A DNA stretch of 20,905 nt, taken from NCBI GenBank assembly GCA_023418755.1, contig JAEZZE010000334.1, positions 1-20,905 on the forward strand, given 5' to 3'. The translations under genes and the position numbers were made by a program. How positions within the stretch are numbered: the first letter of the stretch is position 1; each line of letters starts with the position of its first letter. The stretch comes from Bacillota bacterium (lineage in GTDB: Bacteria > Bacillota > Bacilli > Paenibacillales > Paenibacillaceae). Shown here piece by piece: positions 7,406 through 14,612 of this stretch. The notes under the pieces are model-generated. The model worked only from the letters and a program-made list of their open reading frames with translations. It did no database searches and was not told the DNA's origin.

Positions 7406-7936
7406 CTATTCCGGATTGTCTTCCCCCGGAGATAGCGAAGCTTTGACCAAGTAGCGGCGCACCGGAACGTACATCAGAAGCGCGATCAAAAGCTGCAGGA
7501 GCGCGGTCGGCGCCACCTGCCAGTAAAACACGTGGGCGAATTGCAATTCCGTCAGGCGGAATAAATTATAAATCGAATACACGATGGAATCGAGCAGCGC
7601 TCCGAATACGAGAACCGCCCACGAAAACAAACTGATCGAATAGCTCTTATACTCCGACAGCAGTCCAGCGAGGTAACCGATCAATCCCATGCCGAAGCCG
7701 TAGGGTCCGATCAGATGCCCGTAAGACAACACGTCCTGGAGAAGCCCGAAGCCGAGACCGAACAAGAACGCGGGATGGCGTCCCGCATAGCCGGCCACGA
7801 ATATCGTAAGTATGAAGGTCAGATGAGGCAGAAGCCTGTCGCTCCAGCCCGGCGGAATCAGCCAGGGCACGACCGCGTTTTCCGCGATCACCAGCGCGAG
7901 TCCCAGCAGAATCGCCCAGTTGATGCGCATGCTCAC
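7406..7936 (-). CDS. mreD: MreD, rod-shape membrane protein
   Basis: MreD is the integral membrane component of the elongation complex and works with MreB, MreC and RodA. The 176-residue product is hydrophobic with about five membrane segments and shows the family-like GYAGRHPAFLFGLGFGLLQD. The GTG at 7936 overlaps the mreC stop (GTGA), giving translational coupling; AGGTGG lies eight bases upstream. An ATG two codons later (7930) is an equally possible start and changes almost nothing. Confidence 0.93.
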   Translation of the reverse strand: MSMRINWAILLGLALVIAENAVVPWLIPPGWSDRLLPHLTFILTIFVAGYAGRHPAFLFGLGFGLLQDVLSYGHLIGPYGFGMGLIGYLAGLLSEYKSYSISLFSWAVLVFGALLDSIVYSIYNLFRLTELQFAHVFYWQVAPTALLQLLIALLMYVPVRRYLVKASLSPGEDNPE

Positions 7937-8802
7937 GGCTCATCCACCTCTGGCATGACGATGATGAACACGTCTCTGAGATGCTCGAATTTGGCCGCCG
8001 GCTCGATCGTCGCGGTATACGTCAATCCGAAGTCTCCGACCTGGCTGTTCTTGACGGTGCCGATAATGATTCCCTTCGGAAACAAGCTGCCCAACCCGGA
8101 AGTAATGACCGTGTCGCCGTCCGCCGGCCTGTCTCTTTCCTCGATCTTGGACATGTGCAGCGTCTTCGTTTCCTCGTCGTACTCGATAATTCCGAAAGAG
8201 TCCGGTTTGCTTAAAAAAGTGGCGGAAACGGGAGTACCCTTGGAAGAACTCGGATCCAGGTTCGTGATCAACGTAACGGTGGACGTGAAGTTTTTAACTT
8301 TGCTGACCAGTCCGACGAGCCCGTCCGCCGTACGGACGGCCATATCCGGCTTGATTCCGTTTTTGCTCCCGAGATTGACCGTAATCGTCTTCTCGTACGG
8401 ATTGGACGTGCTGCCGACGACCTGCGCGGGCAGGTAGCGATAATCGTCCATGTTCTTCTGGCGCTCCGTGAAGCCAAGCAGCGTCTCCAGCTCCTTGTTT
8501 CTCGCTTCGAGCATATTGAACCTGATTTGGTCCTGGGTATACTGGGCAACCGTCTGGCGAAACTGCTCGTTCTCCTTATAGACGTCGGAAAGCCGGCCGA
8601 GATCGCGGAAGAAATCCGCGACCGCTCCGACCGGCCGGTAGAGCACTCCTTGCACAGTCCCGAAAGCGTCGTTGACGAATTTCTCCGGCCAGGTCAGCCG
8701 GGTCCGGCCTAACGTAAACCCCATGAGGGCGATAAACACGATCAACCCGATCATGAGAATGAACAATCGCTTATTGCGCATCAAGCGAAAGATCGCGCTC
8801 AC
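7933..8802 (-). CDS. mreC: MreC, rod-shape determining protein
   Basis: MreC spans the membrane once and organises the cell-wall elongation machinery from the outside. The 289-residue product has a membrane helix at about 13-32, a coiled coil at about 65-105 (YKENEQFRQTVAQYTQD) and the two-lobed beta domain after it, with the family motif SNPYEKTITVNLGSKNG. The frame starts at a GTG (8802) with a moderate GGGAAAG upstream. An ATG at 8781 (MRNKRLF) is closer to the B. subtilis start but has no ribosome binding site. It lies 21 bp after mreB. Confidence 0.95.
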   Translation of the reverse strand: MSAIFRLMRNKRLFILMIGLIVFIALMGFTLGRTRLTWPEKFVNDAFGTVQGVLYRPVGAVADFFRDLGRLSDVYKENEQFRQTVAQYTQDQIRFNMLEARNKELETLLGFTERQKNMDDYRYLPAQVVGSTSNPYEKTITVNLGSKNGIKPDMAVRTADGLVGLVSKVKNFTSTVTLITNLDPSSSKGTPVSATFLSKPDSFGIIEYDEETKTLHMSKIEERDRPADGDTVITSGLGSLFPKGIIIGTVKNSQVGDFGLTYTATIEPAAKFEHLRDVFIIVMPEVDEP

Positions 8803-8823
8803 CTGCTTTCCCGTCCTGTGAAT

Positions 8824-9855
8824 TTATCGGCTGGATCGGGACGCTCCGCCCTTGGACCGGAACAGATGGATGTTCTCGAGCGCGCGGCCGGTTCCGATCG
8901 CCACGCAGTCGAGCGGATTCTCCGCTACCAGCACGGGCATGCCCGTCTCGCGGGCAAGCATCTTGTCCAAATTGCGAAGCAGCGCTCCGCCTCCGGTCAA
9001 TACGATGCCGCGATCCATAATGTCCGCGGACAGCTCGGGAGGACATTTCTCCAGCGTCGCCTTGACCGCCTCGATGATCGAGTTGACCGTATCGGACAAC
9101 GCTTCCGTAATCTCGTCCGAAGTGATCGCAAGCGTCTTGGGCAATCCCGATACGAGGTCGCGGCCGCGAATTTCGATCGATTCGACCTTATCGAGCGGCA
9201 TAGCGGAGCCGATCTCCATCTTGAGCTGCTCGGACGTCCTTTCGCCGATCATCAGGTTATACAGGCGTTTAATGTAAGCGATGATCGCATCGTCCATCTC
9301 GTCGCCCGCAATGCGGATCGACTTGCTCGTGACGATGCCGCCGAGCGAAATGACGGCGACTTCCGTCGTGCCGCCGCCGATGTCGACGACCATGCTCCCG
9401 GTCGGCTCCCACACCGGCAAGTCCGCGCCGATCGCCGCGGCGAAAGGCTCTTCGATAATATGGGCCTCCCTGGCTCCGGCCTGCTTCGTGGCGTCTTCCA
9501 CCGCGCGTTTCTCGACGGCCGTAATGCCGGAAGGAACGCATACCATCACGTCGGGATGGCGCGGAAACATCGCGCGCGGCTTCTGCGCACTGCGGATGAA
9601 ATACTTGATCATCGTCGCCGTCGTCTCGAAATCCGCGATCACTCCGTCTTTCATCGGACGAATGGCCACGATATTGCCGGGCGTGCGTCCGATCATTTTC
9701 TTCGCATCGGAACCTACCGCTTCGATTTTCTTTGTATCGGTACGCAGAGCAACCACGGACGGCTCTCTGACCACTATTCCTTTGCCCTTCATATACACCA
9801 CAGTATTCGCGGTTCCGAGATCGATGCCCAGATCCCGCGTGAATCCTCCAACCAT
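8824..9855 (-). CDS. mreB: MreB, actin-like rod-shape protein
   Basis: MreB forms short membrane-bound filaments that direct RodA/PBP wall synthesis. The 343-residue product carries the actin-fold nucleotide motifs: DLGIDLGTANT (8-18), the phosphate 2 motif VVDIGGGTTEVAVIS and the adenosine motif IVLTGGGALLRNLD. The start at 9855 follows AGGAGGT at six-base spacing and gives the standard length; a longer in-frame ATG at 9924 would add 23 unsupported residues. It heads mreBCD and has a promoter candidate at its 5' side. Mbl and MreBH are paralogues, but radC on one side and mreC on the other identify this copy as MreB. Confidence 0.97.
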   Translation of the reverse strand: MVGGFTRDLGIDLGTANTVVYMKGKGIVVREPSVVALRTDTKKIEAVGSDAKKMIGRTPGNIVAIRPMKDGVIADFETTATMIKYFIRSAQKPRAMFPRHPDVMVCVPSGITAVEKRAVEDATKQAGAREAHIIEEPFAAAIGADLPVWEPTGSMVVDIGGGTTEVAVISLGGIVTSKSIRIAGDEMDDAIIAYIKRLYNLMIGERTSEQLKMEIGSAMPLDKVESIEIRGRDLVSGLPKTLAITSDEITEALSDTVNSIIEAVKATLEKCPPELSADIMDRGIVLTGGGALLRNLDKMLARETGMPVLVAENPLDCVAIGTGRALENIHLFRSKGGASRSSR

Positions 9856-9932
9856 TCTGCTACCTCCTGCTATAACCGCGACTGCTAGGTTGACGCTTAG
9901 AATGCGCTCCAGTCTGCGGGACAATCTTTCTT

Positions 9933-9962
9933 ATTATATTATAAGCAACCCATCTCCTTCAA
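9933..9962 (-). promoter_or_regulatory. Candidate sigma-A promoter for mreBCD
   Basis: On the minus strand TTGAAG (9962-9957) and TATAAT (9938-9933) are 18 bp apart; a second overlapping TATAAT lies at 9943-9938. The site covers the last codons of radC and would start transcription about 70 bp before mreB. The -35 matches consensus at four of six bases. Confidence 0.55.
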
Positions 9963-10628
9963 ACTAATAAAACGACTGTCACCGATTACCAAATGGTCGA
10001 GAAGCTCGATGCCAAGCAATTGGCCCGCTTCCGCCAGTCGCCTCGTCAATTGAAGGTCCTCCGCGCTCGGCGTCGGATCGCCGCTAGGGTGATTATGCGC
10101 GCAAAGGATCGATGCGCTGCTGCGTCTGATGGCCGCCTTGAACACTTCCCTCGGATGAACGATGGATGCGTTCAGGCTGCCGATCGATAACGTCTGACGG
10201 CCGATGACGTGATTTTTCGTATTGAGGAACAGACAGACGAAATGTTCCTCCCGGTAATGCCTCATTTCTTCCATGAGCAAGTCGGCTGCGTCTTGCGGGC
10301 AAGCGATTTTAACCGTCTCCGGAAGCTTGGAGCGGGCGACTCTTCGGCCGAGCTCGATCGAAGCTTGAAGCTGCAACGCTTTGGCCGGACCGATTCCGCG
10401 GATATGGACCAAATCCTCCCACCCGCTCTCCGCCAGTCTTCTGAGCCCGCCGCACTCGTTCAGAATGCGTTGGGCCAGATGCACCGCGGATTCGTTAGCG
10501 GTTCCCGTCCGCAGCAGAATCGCAAGCAGTTCGGAATGGCTTAAAGCCTGCGCGCCATGCCGCTGCATGCGCTCCCTCGGACGTTCTCCGAAAGGCAGAT
10601 CCCTCAAGCGAAACGATCTTTGCTCCAT
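9939..10628 (-). CDS. radC: RadC (UPF0758) JAB-domain protein
   Basis: The molecular role of RadC is unsettled; the original DNA-repair assignment was withdrawn. The 229-residue product has the usual N-terminal helix-hairpin-helix part (HIRGIGPAKALQLQA) and a C-terminal JAB/MPN-type domain with the metal motif HNHPSGD followed by the family's PTPSAED. I took the ATG at 10628 (MEQRSFRLRDLP) because it gives normal family length; the frame extends to 10748 but that would overlap maf. The ribosome binding site is weak (AAAGCGGG). The 52 bp gap to maf contains small inverted repeats. The gene is syntenic with B. subtilis radC between maf and mreB. Confidence 0.92.
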   Translation of the reverse strand: MEQRSFRLRDLPFGERPRERMQRHGAQALSHSELLAILLRTGTANESAVHLAQRILNECGGLRRLAESGWEDLVHIRGIGPAKALQLQASIELGRRVARSKLPETVKIACPQDAADLLMEEMRHYREEHFVCLFLNTKNHVIGRQTLSIGSLNASIVHPREVFKAAIRRSSASILCAHNHPSGDPTPSAEDLQLTRRLAEAGQLLGIELLDHLVIGDSRFISLKEMGCL

Positions 10629-10680
10629 GCGATAACCCGCTTTCGTTATGCCGCGTCGGCCGCGGAATTGGCTTCGTCGT

Positions 10681-11292
10681 TCAAGGAATCGTAATCTCGA
10701 ATTGCTCCAGAAGCACGGCGAGGAGAGACACCGGCAAACCGACGACATTGAAATAATCGCCTTCGATCGACTCGACGAGCACGGAGCCGAACTCTTGGAT
10801 GCCGTACGCGCCCGCCTTGTCCATCGGTTCCCCGGTGGCGACGTAGCGGGAGATCTGATCCTCGGACAGAGCTCTCATCCGAACTTTCGTTACCCTGTGG
10901 GAAGTCGCCGTCTTGCCGTCGGAGAGCCGCACGCAGGACACGCCGGTGTAGACTTCGTGAACGTTGCCTGCGAGGAGCTTAAGCATGCGAACGGCCTCCT
11001 GCACGTCTCTAGGTTTTCCCATGATTCGCCCGTTCAACACGACGATCGTATCGCTTCCCACGATAATAGACGATTCATCCGTCGATTCGGTTAGCTCTTT
11101 TTTGATCGCGAGCGCTTTGCGCTTGCTCAGTTCCTCGACGATCTCGCGCGGAGACCATTCCGCCGGCGTATTCTCGTCCGCTCCGCTCGGAACGATTCGC
11201 ACCGGCAAGCCGAGCAAACCGATCAATTCTTGCCTTCGCGGAGAAGAAGAAGCCAGCACGAGAGAAGTTGTGGCGCGAGTCACGGACGACAT
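10681..11292 (-). CDS. maf: Maf-family nucleotide pyrophosphatase
   Basis: Maf proteins hydrolyse non-canonical or modified nucleoside triphosphates to monophosphates and, in B. subtilis, overexpression blocks septation. The 203-residue product has the N-terminal LVLASSSPRRQELI (11-24) with the SSSPRR nucleotide loop, GSDTIVV (79-85), GKPRD and the C-terminal GAYGIQEFG. The dTTP/UTPase-type substrate preference is suggested by similarity to the B. subtilis protein but is not proven by sequence alone. The ATG at 11292 follows AGGAAG. It lies 20 bp after the DUF4321 gene, so the two share a transcript. Confidence 0.95.
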   Translation of the reverse strand: MSSVTRATTSLVLASSSPRRQELIGLLGLPVRIVPSGADENTPAEWSPREIVEELSKRKALAIKKELTESTDESSIIVGSDTIVVLNGRIMGKPRDVQEAVRMLKLLAGNVHEVYTGVSCVRLSDGKTATSHRVTKVRMRALSEDQISRYVATGEPMDKAGAYGIQEFGSVLVESIEGDYFNVVGLPVSLLAVLLEQFEITIP

Positions 11293-11312
11293 CCTTTCAG
11301 CTTCCTTTCGAA

Positions 11313-11555
11313 TTACATTTTGCGATACAGCCAGATCGCGACCGCAGCTCCGATTACGCTAAGCAGGGTGAGCCGGATTTCGAGATTCAGGCTGTACTTG
11401 ATCACCGCCAAATCCGCGGCCGGCGACCAACTGACCTCCAGCGCGCGAGTCAAAAAAGAGAGTCCCGGAACCTCTTTCAGCCAATTGGCGAGCAATGCGC
11501 CGGCCAACAGTCCGAGAAAGAGAAACAATAACAGAATCCATCCGTTTTTCTTCAT
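11313..11555 (-). CDS. DUF4321 small membrane protein
   Basis: This 80-residue protein has two hydrophobic helices (about 6-27 and 57-77) and a central segment EVPGLSFLTRALEVSWSPAADLAVIKYSL, which matches my recollection of the DUF4321 family found beside maf in Firmicutes. The function is unknown. The ATG at 11555 (MKKNGWILL) was chosen because it follows GGGAGACGGGG and gives the family's length; the frame continues upstream to 11624 but that would start inside the promoter. It is the first gene of the DUF4321-maf-radC transcript. Confidence 0.85.
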   Translation of the reverse strand: MKKNGWILLLFLFLGLLAGALLANWLKEVPGLSFLTRALEVSWSPAADLAVIKYSLNLEIRLTLLSVIGAAVAIWLYRKM

Positions 11556-11595
11556 TTTTCCCCGTCTCCCACCATTTTTTGACACCCGTCCTTCC

Positions 11596-11624
11596 ATTAT
11601 ACGTCCCCCGGACAAGTCGCACAA
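11596..11624 (-). promoter_or_regulatory. Sigma-A promoter before DUF4321-maf-radC
   Basis: On the minus strand TTGTGC (11624-11619) is separated by exactly 17 bp from a perfect TATAAT (11601-11596). It lies between the terminator of the SPOR-domain gene and the DUF4321 start, so it is well placed to drive the downstream block, possibly as far as rng. Confidence 0.75.
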
Positions 11625-11625
11625 C

Positions 11626-11662
11626 GGATAAAACGAAGAACAGCCTGAGCGATGCAGGCTGT
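11626..11662 (-). terminator. Terminator after the SpoIIB-like gene
   Basis: On the minus strand ACAGCCTG (11662-11655) pairs perfectly with CAGGCTGT (11647-11640) across a seven-base loop, followed by TCTTCGTTTTATCC. The T-tract is interrupted, so efficiency may be moderate. Confidence 0.7.
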
Positions 11663-11762
11663 CCCGTTCTAAAGTCCCGAAGACGCGCTCCGTCCCGTAG
11701 AAGTTCGTCCTAGAAGAGGGGGAATTACGCGCGCATAGTCCCGCGGCGAAGGTCGGCCGACG

Positions 11763-13112
11763 TCAATTTGCCGGCTGCAGCAAGACGCGCAAGCGATGAT
11801 CCGCGAGCAGCGCGTCCATCGCCGCCGTCTGCATGTTCCACAACTGCTTCCGGGAAGGCTCGCGCGCGTATTCTGCCATCGCCGCCTCGCCGGCTTTGAG
11901 GGCTTGCGCGATGTTCGCCGCTTCGTTCGCGACATCGCCTCCCAATGCCGCTCCGTTCGCGGATGCCTTCCGCCAACGCCCCTGCGCCGCCTGCCAGTCG
12001 GCAAGCCGCTTGTCGCTAAGCGCCGCGGGCTGACGCTCTTGCAAGCCTGCTCCCGACACTCTGACGAGCTCGCGAATCATCGCCGCCGACGCGTCGATAT
12101 ACGCCGCTCCTTCGCTCGTCAGCTTTCCTTGGCCGACCTGAAGCGCCGGGCCGTCGACCGCTTTGATATACACGTCCAGGCCCGCCATCTGCGAGGCCAG
12201 CAGCTCGGCCTCCTCCTTCGTCATCGTAGCGGCCGCGTACACGCGGTAGCCTTCGTTCTTGTCCGTTCCCCAAGAGTATCCTTTATCCTTCAACTGGTCT
12301 GCGGCGACCTTCATGCTTTCCTCGCTGCGAAACACGCCGTATTGGAGCATATAATACCGGTTGGCCTCCACTTCGGCGATCGCGGGTTCGGTTGCCCCGT
12401 CGCCATGCGTTTCCGCGGACGGGGAAGCGCCTCCCGCCTCCATTGCGACACCTCCGGCCGGTTTGGCCGCATCGGGCGCCGCGGAGGCCTGAACCGCCCG
12501 AGACGGCGTGCCGGCGTCCGGCCGATTGGGAAATAGCGGTTCTCCGGTGAACAGTCCGAGCACCATATAACCGAACAAGACGCCGGTCGCGATGGCGCCC
12601 GCCACGGACAAGACGACCCGCCCCCAAGACGGCCCGCGATCCCGGACGATTTCCGTCGTCGTAATCGAATCGTACCAGCCGTTGTCGGCGCCGAATCTTC
12701 CCCTGTCGACGGGGCTTTCCATACTCCCGTCCGTTGCCTCGCCGCTCCGGTGTTCCATCCACTCCCGCATGGTGATGTCCTGAAGGGGGCCGCGCTCGCT
12801 TTTAGGCTGCCGGCCGGAAGAAAAAGCCGTCTCCGACAGCAGCGGCCGCTCCTGCGAACCGGGCTTGCGAATGATCTCTTCCAACGCTCGCAGGTCGTCT
12901 TGATAGGGGCTTGTCCATGCCTCGAAGTTTGCCTGAGCGGCTGGGAGCTCCTCTTTTCCGGCGGGGGTAATATCTATCGGTTCGTTGTTCCGGCGGGCCG
13001 CGGGGGTAGCTTCTATCGGTTCGTTGCGGCGGGCCGGGGGCGTTTCGATCGCTTTGGACTTGGGCTTGACCGGCGGTTCGAAGCGGATGGTCATTCTGGC
13101 ATTGGATGGCAT
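11763..13112 (-). CDS. SPOR-domain membrane protein (SpoIIB-like)
   Basis: A 449-residue protein with a long polar N-terminal part (1-160), one membrane helix (about 164-188), a Pro/Ala-rich linker, and a SPOR domain (about 251-318, starting YYMLQYGVF) that binds denuded glycan strands at division septa. A helical Ala-rich region follows to the end. In B. subtilis the SPOR protein SpoIIB occupies this position between folC and maf and helps thin the septal wall at engulfment; same place and layout suggest the same role, though sequence similarity outside SPOR cannot be judged here. The ATG at 13112 follows AAGGAGAG at seven bases; the frame upstream to 13214 runs through the murC terminator. 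Residues 22-54 contain imperfect repeats of IExTPAARRNEP type. A possible sigma-E promoter and an own terminator make it a single-gene unit. Confidence 0.85.
   Translation of the reverse strand: MPSNARMTIRFEPPVKPKSKAIETPPARRNEPIEATPAARRNNEPIDITPAGKEELPAAQANFEAWTSPYQDDLRALEEIIRKPGSQERPLLSETAFSSGRQPKSERGPLQDITMREWMEHRSGEATDGSMESPVDRGRFGADNGWYDSITTTEIVRDRGPSWGRVVLSVAGAIATGVLFGYMVLGLFTGEPLFPNRPDAGTPSRAVQASAAPDAAKPAGGVAMEAGGASPSAETHGDGATEPAIAEVEANRYYMLQYGVFRSEESMKVAADQLKDKGYSWGTDKNEGYRVYAAATMTKEEAELLASQMAGLDVYIKAVDGPALQVGQGKLTSEGAAYIDASAAMIRELVRVSGAGLQERQPAALSDKRLADWQAAQGRWRKASANGAALGGDVANEAANIAQALKAGEAAMAEYAREPSRKQLWNMQTAAMDALLADHRLRVLLQPAN
12973..13026. repeat. 39 bp-spaced direct repeat inside the SPOR-domain gene
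   Basis: The 15-mer TCTATCGGTTCGTTG occurs at 12973-12987 and 13012-13026, an exact 39 bp (13-codon) offset, with further similarity on both sides. It encodes tandem copies of a Thr-Pro-Ala-Arg-Arg-Asn-Glu-Pro-Ile segment in the cytosolic region, so copy number can change without breaking the frame. Confidence 0.8.
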
Positions 13113-13146
13113 GCGGCGTCTCTCCTTGTCCCTTAATCTATGAATT

Positions 13147-13175
13147 AGAATATGAGAGAAGAGAGACGAATATGA
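13147..13175 (-). promoter_or_regulatory. Possible sigma-E promoter of the SpoIIB-like gene
   Basis: On the minus strand TCATATT (13175-13169) is followed after 14 bp by CATATTCT (13154-13147). This resembles the sigma-E pattern (an ATA-type -35, 14-15 bp, CATACAnT-type -10). It lies between the murC terminator and the ribosome binding site, with a predicted leader near 30 nt. No good sigma-A site with normal spacing is seen there. Confidence 0.45.
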
Positions 13176-13177
13176 AC

Positions 13178-13211
13178 AAAAAACCGCCCCGGAGCATCGT
13201 CCGCGGGCGGT
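13178..13211 (-). terminator. Intrinsic terminator after murC
   Basis: On the minus strand ACCGCCC (13211-13205) pairs with GGGCGGT (13189-13183), extended inside by TCC/GGA pairs past one bulged base, and is followed by TTTTTTG. It starts six bases after the murC stop and closes the valS-folC-murC unit. Confidence 0.92.
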
Positions 13212-13216
13212 CAAGC

Positions 13217-14608
13217 TTATTCGGCTTCCCGTTCCTTAAGAAGACGGGACAGCTCGACGGCCGTTTTCCAGATGTCGCCGGCCCCCATGGTCAGCACGAG
13301 ATCGCCGGGAGCGGCCTTCTCGGCCAGAATGTCCCGCACCTCTTCCTTCGTCGGCACGTACGAGACGTTGGAATTGCTGTTTTCCGCGATCATCTCGACA
13401 AGCTTGCTCGAGTTGACCCCTTCGATTCGCTGCTCGCCCGCAGGCGAGTAGATGTCCGTAATAAACACCTCGTCGGCGTCCGCGAACGCCCGGCTGAACG
13501 CGTCAAGCAGGAAGTACGTCCGGGTATAGCGCTGGGGCTGAAATACGGCGATGATTCGTTTGCCGGTCGCCTTCGCGGCCTGGATCGTCGCCTGAATCTC
13601 CGTCGGGTGATGGGCGTAATCGTCGATAACCAGCATGTCCCTCACTTCGCCAAGCACTTGAAACCGGCGTTTAGCTCCGCGGAACTCCCGAATCGCCTCC
13701 GCGATCGCCCGGAACGGCGCCCCTGCTTCCAGGCACACGATCACGGTCGCCAAAGCGTTGTATACGTTATGCCGCCCCGGCACGGACAGCGACACGCGGC
13801 CGAGCTCCCGGTCGCGATGACTGACCGTGAAGGAGACGCAGCGATCGCCGAGCTCGATATCCGTCGCTCTGTATTCCGCGTCTTCCGCTTCCGCGCCGTA
13901 CGTGATGATTCTTCGGTCTTTCACCTGCGGCAGCAGCTCCCGGATATTTTCGTCGTCCGCGCAGACGATCGCTCGGCCGTCCGGCTTGACGTTGCGCAGA
14001 AAAGAGACGTATGCGTCCTTCAGTTTATTGAAATCGCCGTCGTAGTTCTCCAAATGATCGGCTTCGATGTTCGTCACGACGCCGATCGCCGACTCGTATT
14101 GCAGGAACGAGCCGTCGCTTTCGTCCGCTTCCGCCACGACGAACTCGCCCTTGCCCGCTTTCGCGTTCGTGCCGACGTTCACGATTTCTCCGCCGATAAT
14201 ATAGGTTGGGTCGAGATCGCAATTTTCCATGACGAGGGCGATCATCGAGGAGGTCGTCGTCTTCCCGTGCGCGCCCGCGACCGCAATGCCCGTGCGGGCG
14301 TTAAGAAGACGGGCCAGCATTTGGGCCCGGTGCAGAATGGGAATATTGAGCTGTTCTGCTTCCTGACGCTCGACGTTGTCCTTCGGCAGCGCCGTGGAAT
14401 AGACAACGAGGTCGGCTCCCCTGACGTTCTCCGGTTCATGGCCGATATAGATTTGCGCTCCATTGGCGGCCAGCTTGTCGGTCAACTCTTGGCTCGCCAC
14501 ATCGGAACCCGACACTTGATAGCCCATCTCCAGCATCACCCGGGCGATGGCGCTCATGCCGTAGCCACCGATACCGATAAAATGCACATGCTCTGCGGTA
14601 CGCAACAA
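13217..14608 (-). CDS. murC: MurC, UDP-N-acetylmuramate--L-alanine ligase
   Basis: MurC adds L-alanine to UDP-MurNAc in the cytoplasmic phase of peptidoglycan synthesis. The 463-residue product has the N-terminal UDP-binding motif GIGGYGMS (12-19), the ATP loop GAHGKTTT (112-119), DEADESDGSF-type residues in the central domain (VAEADESDGSF) and the C-terminal DDYAHHPTEI. No ATG is available near the expected start; two consecutive TTG codons (14608 and 14605) precede LRTAEHVHF, and GGTGA lies just upstream. The start lies four bases after the folC stop, which suggests translational coupling. In B. subtilis murC is elsewhere; here it is joined to valS-folC. Confidence 0.95.
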   Translation of the reverse strand: MLRTAEHVHFIGIGGYGMSAIARVMLEMGYQVSGSDVASQELTDKLAANGAQIYIGHEPENVRGADLVVYSTALPKDNVERQEAEQLNIPILHRAQMLARLLNARTGIAVAGAHGKTTTSSMIALVMENCDLDPTYIIGGEIVNVGTNAKAGKGEFVVAEADESDGSFLQYESAIGVVTNIEADHLENYDGDFNKLKDAYVSFLRNVKPDGRAIVCADDENIRELLPQVKDRRIITYGAEAEDAEYRATDIELGDRCVSFTVSHRDRELGRVSLSVPGRHNVYNALATVIVCLEAGAPFRAIAEAIREFRGAKRRFQVLGEVRDMLVIDDYAHHPTEIQATIQAAKATGKRIIAVFQPQRYTRTYFLLDAFSRAFADADEVFITDIYSPAGEQRIEGVNSSKLVEMIAENSNSNVSYVPTKEEVRDILAEKAAPGDLVLTMGAGDIWKTAVELSRLLKEREAE

Positions 14609-14612
14609 CGCT

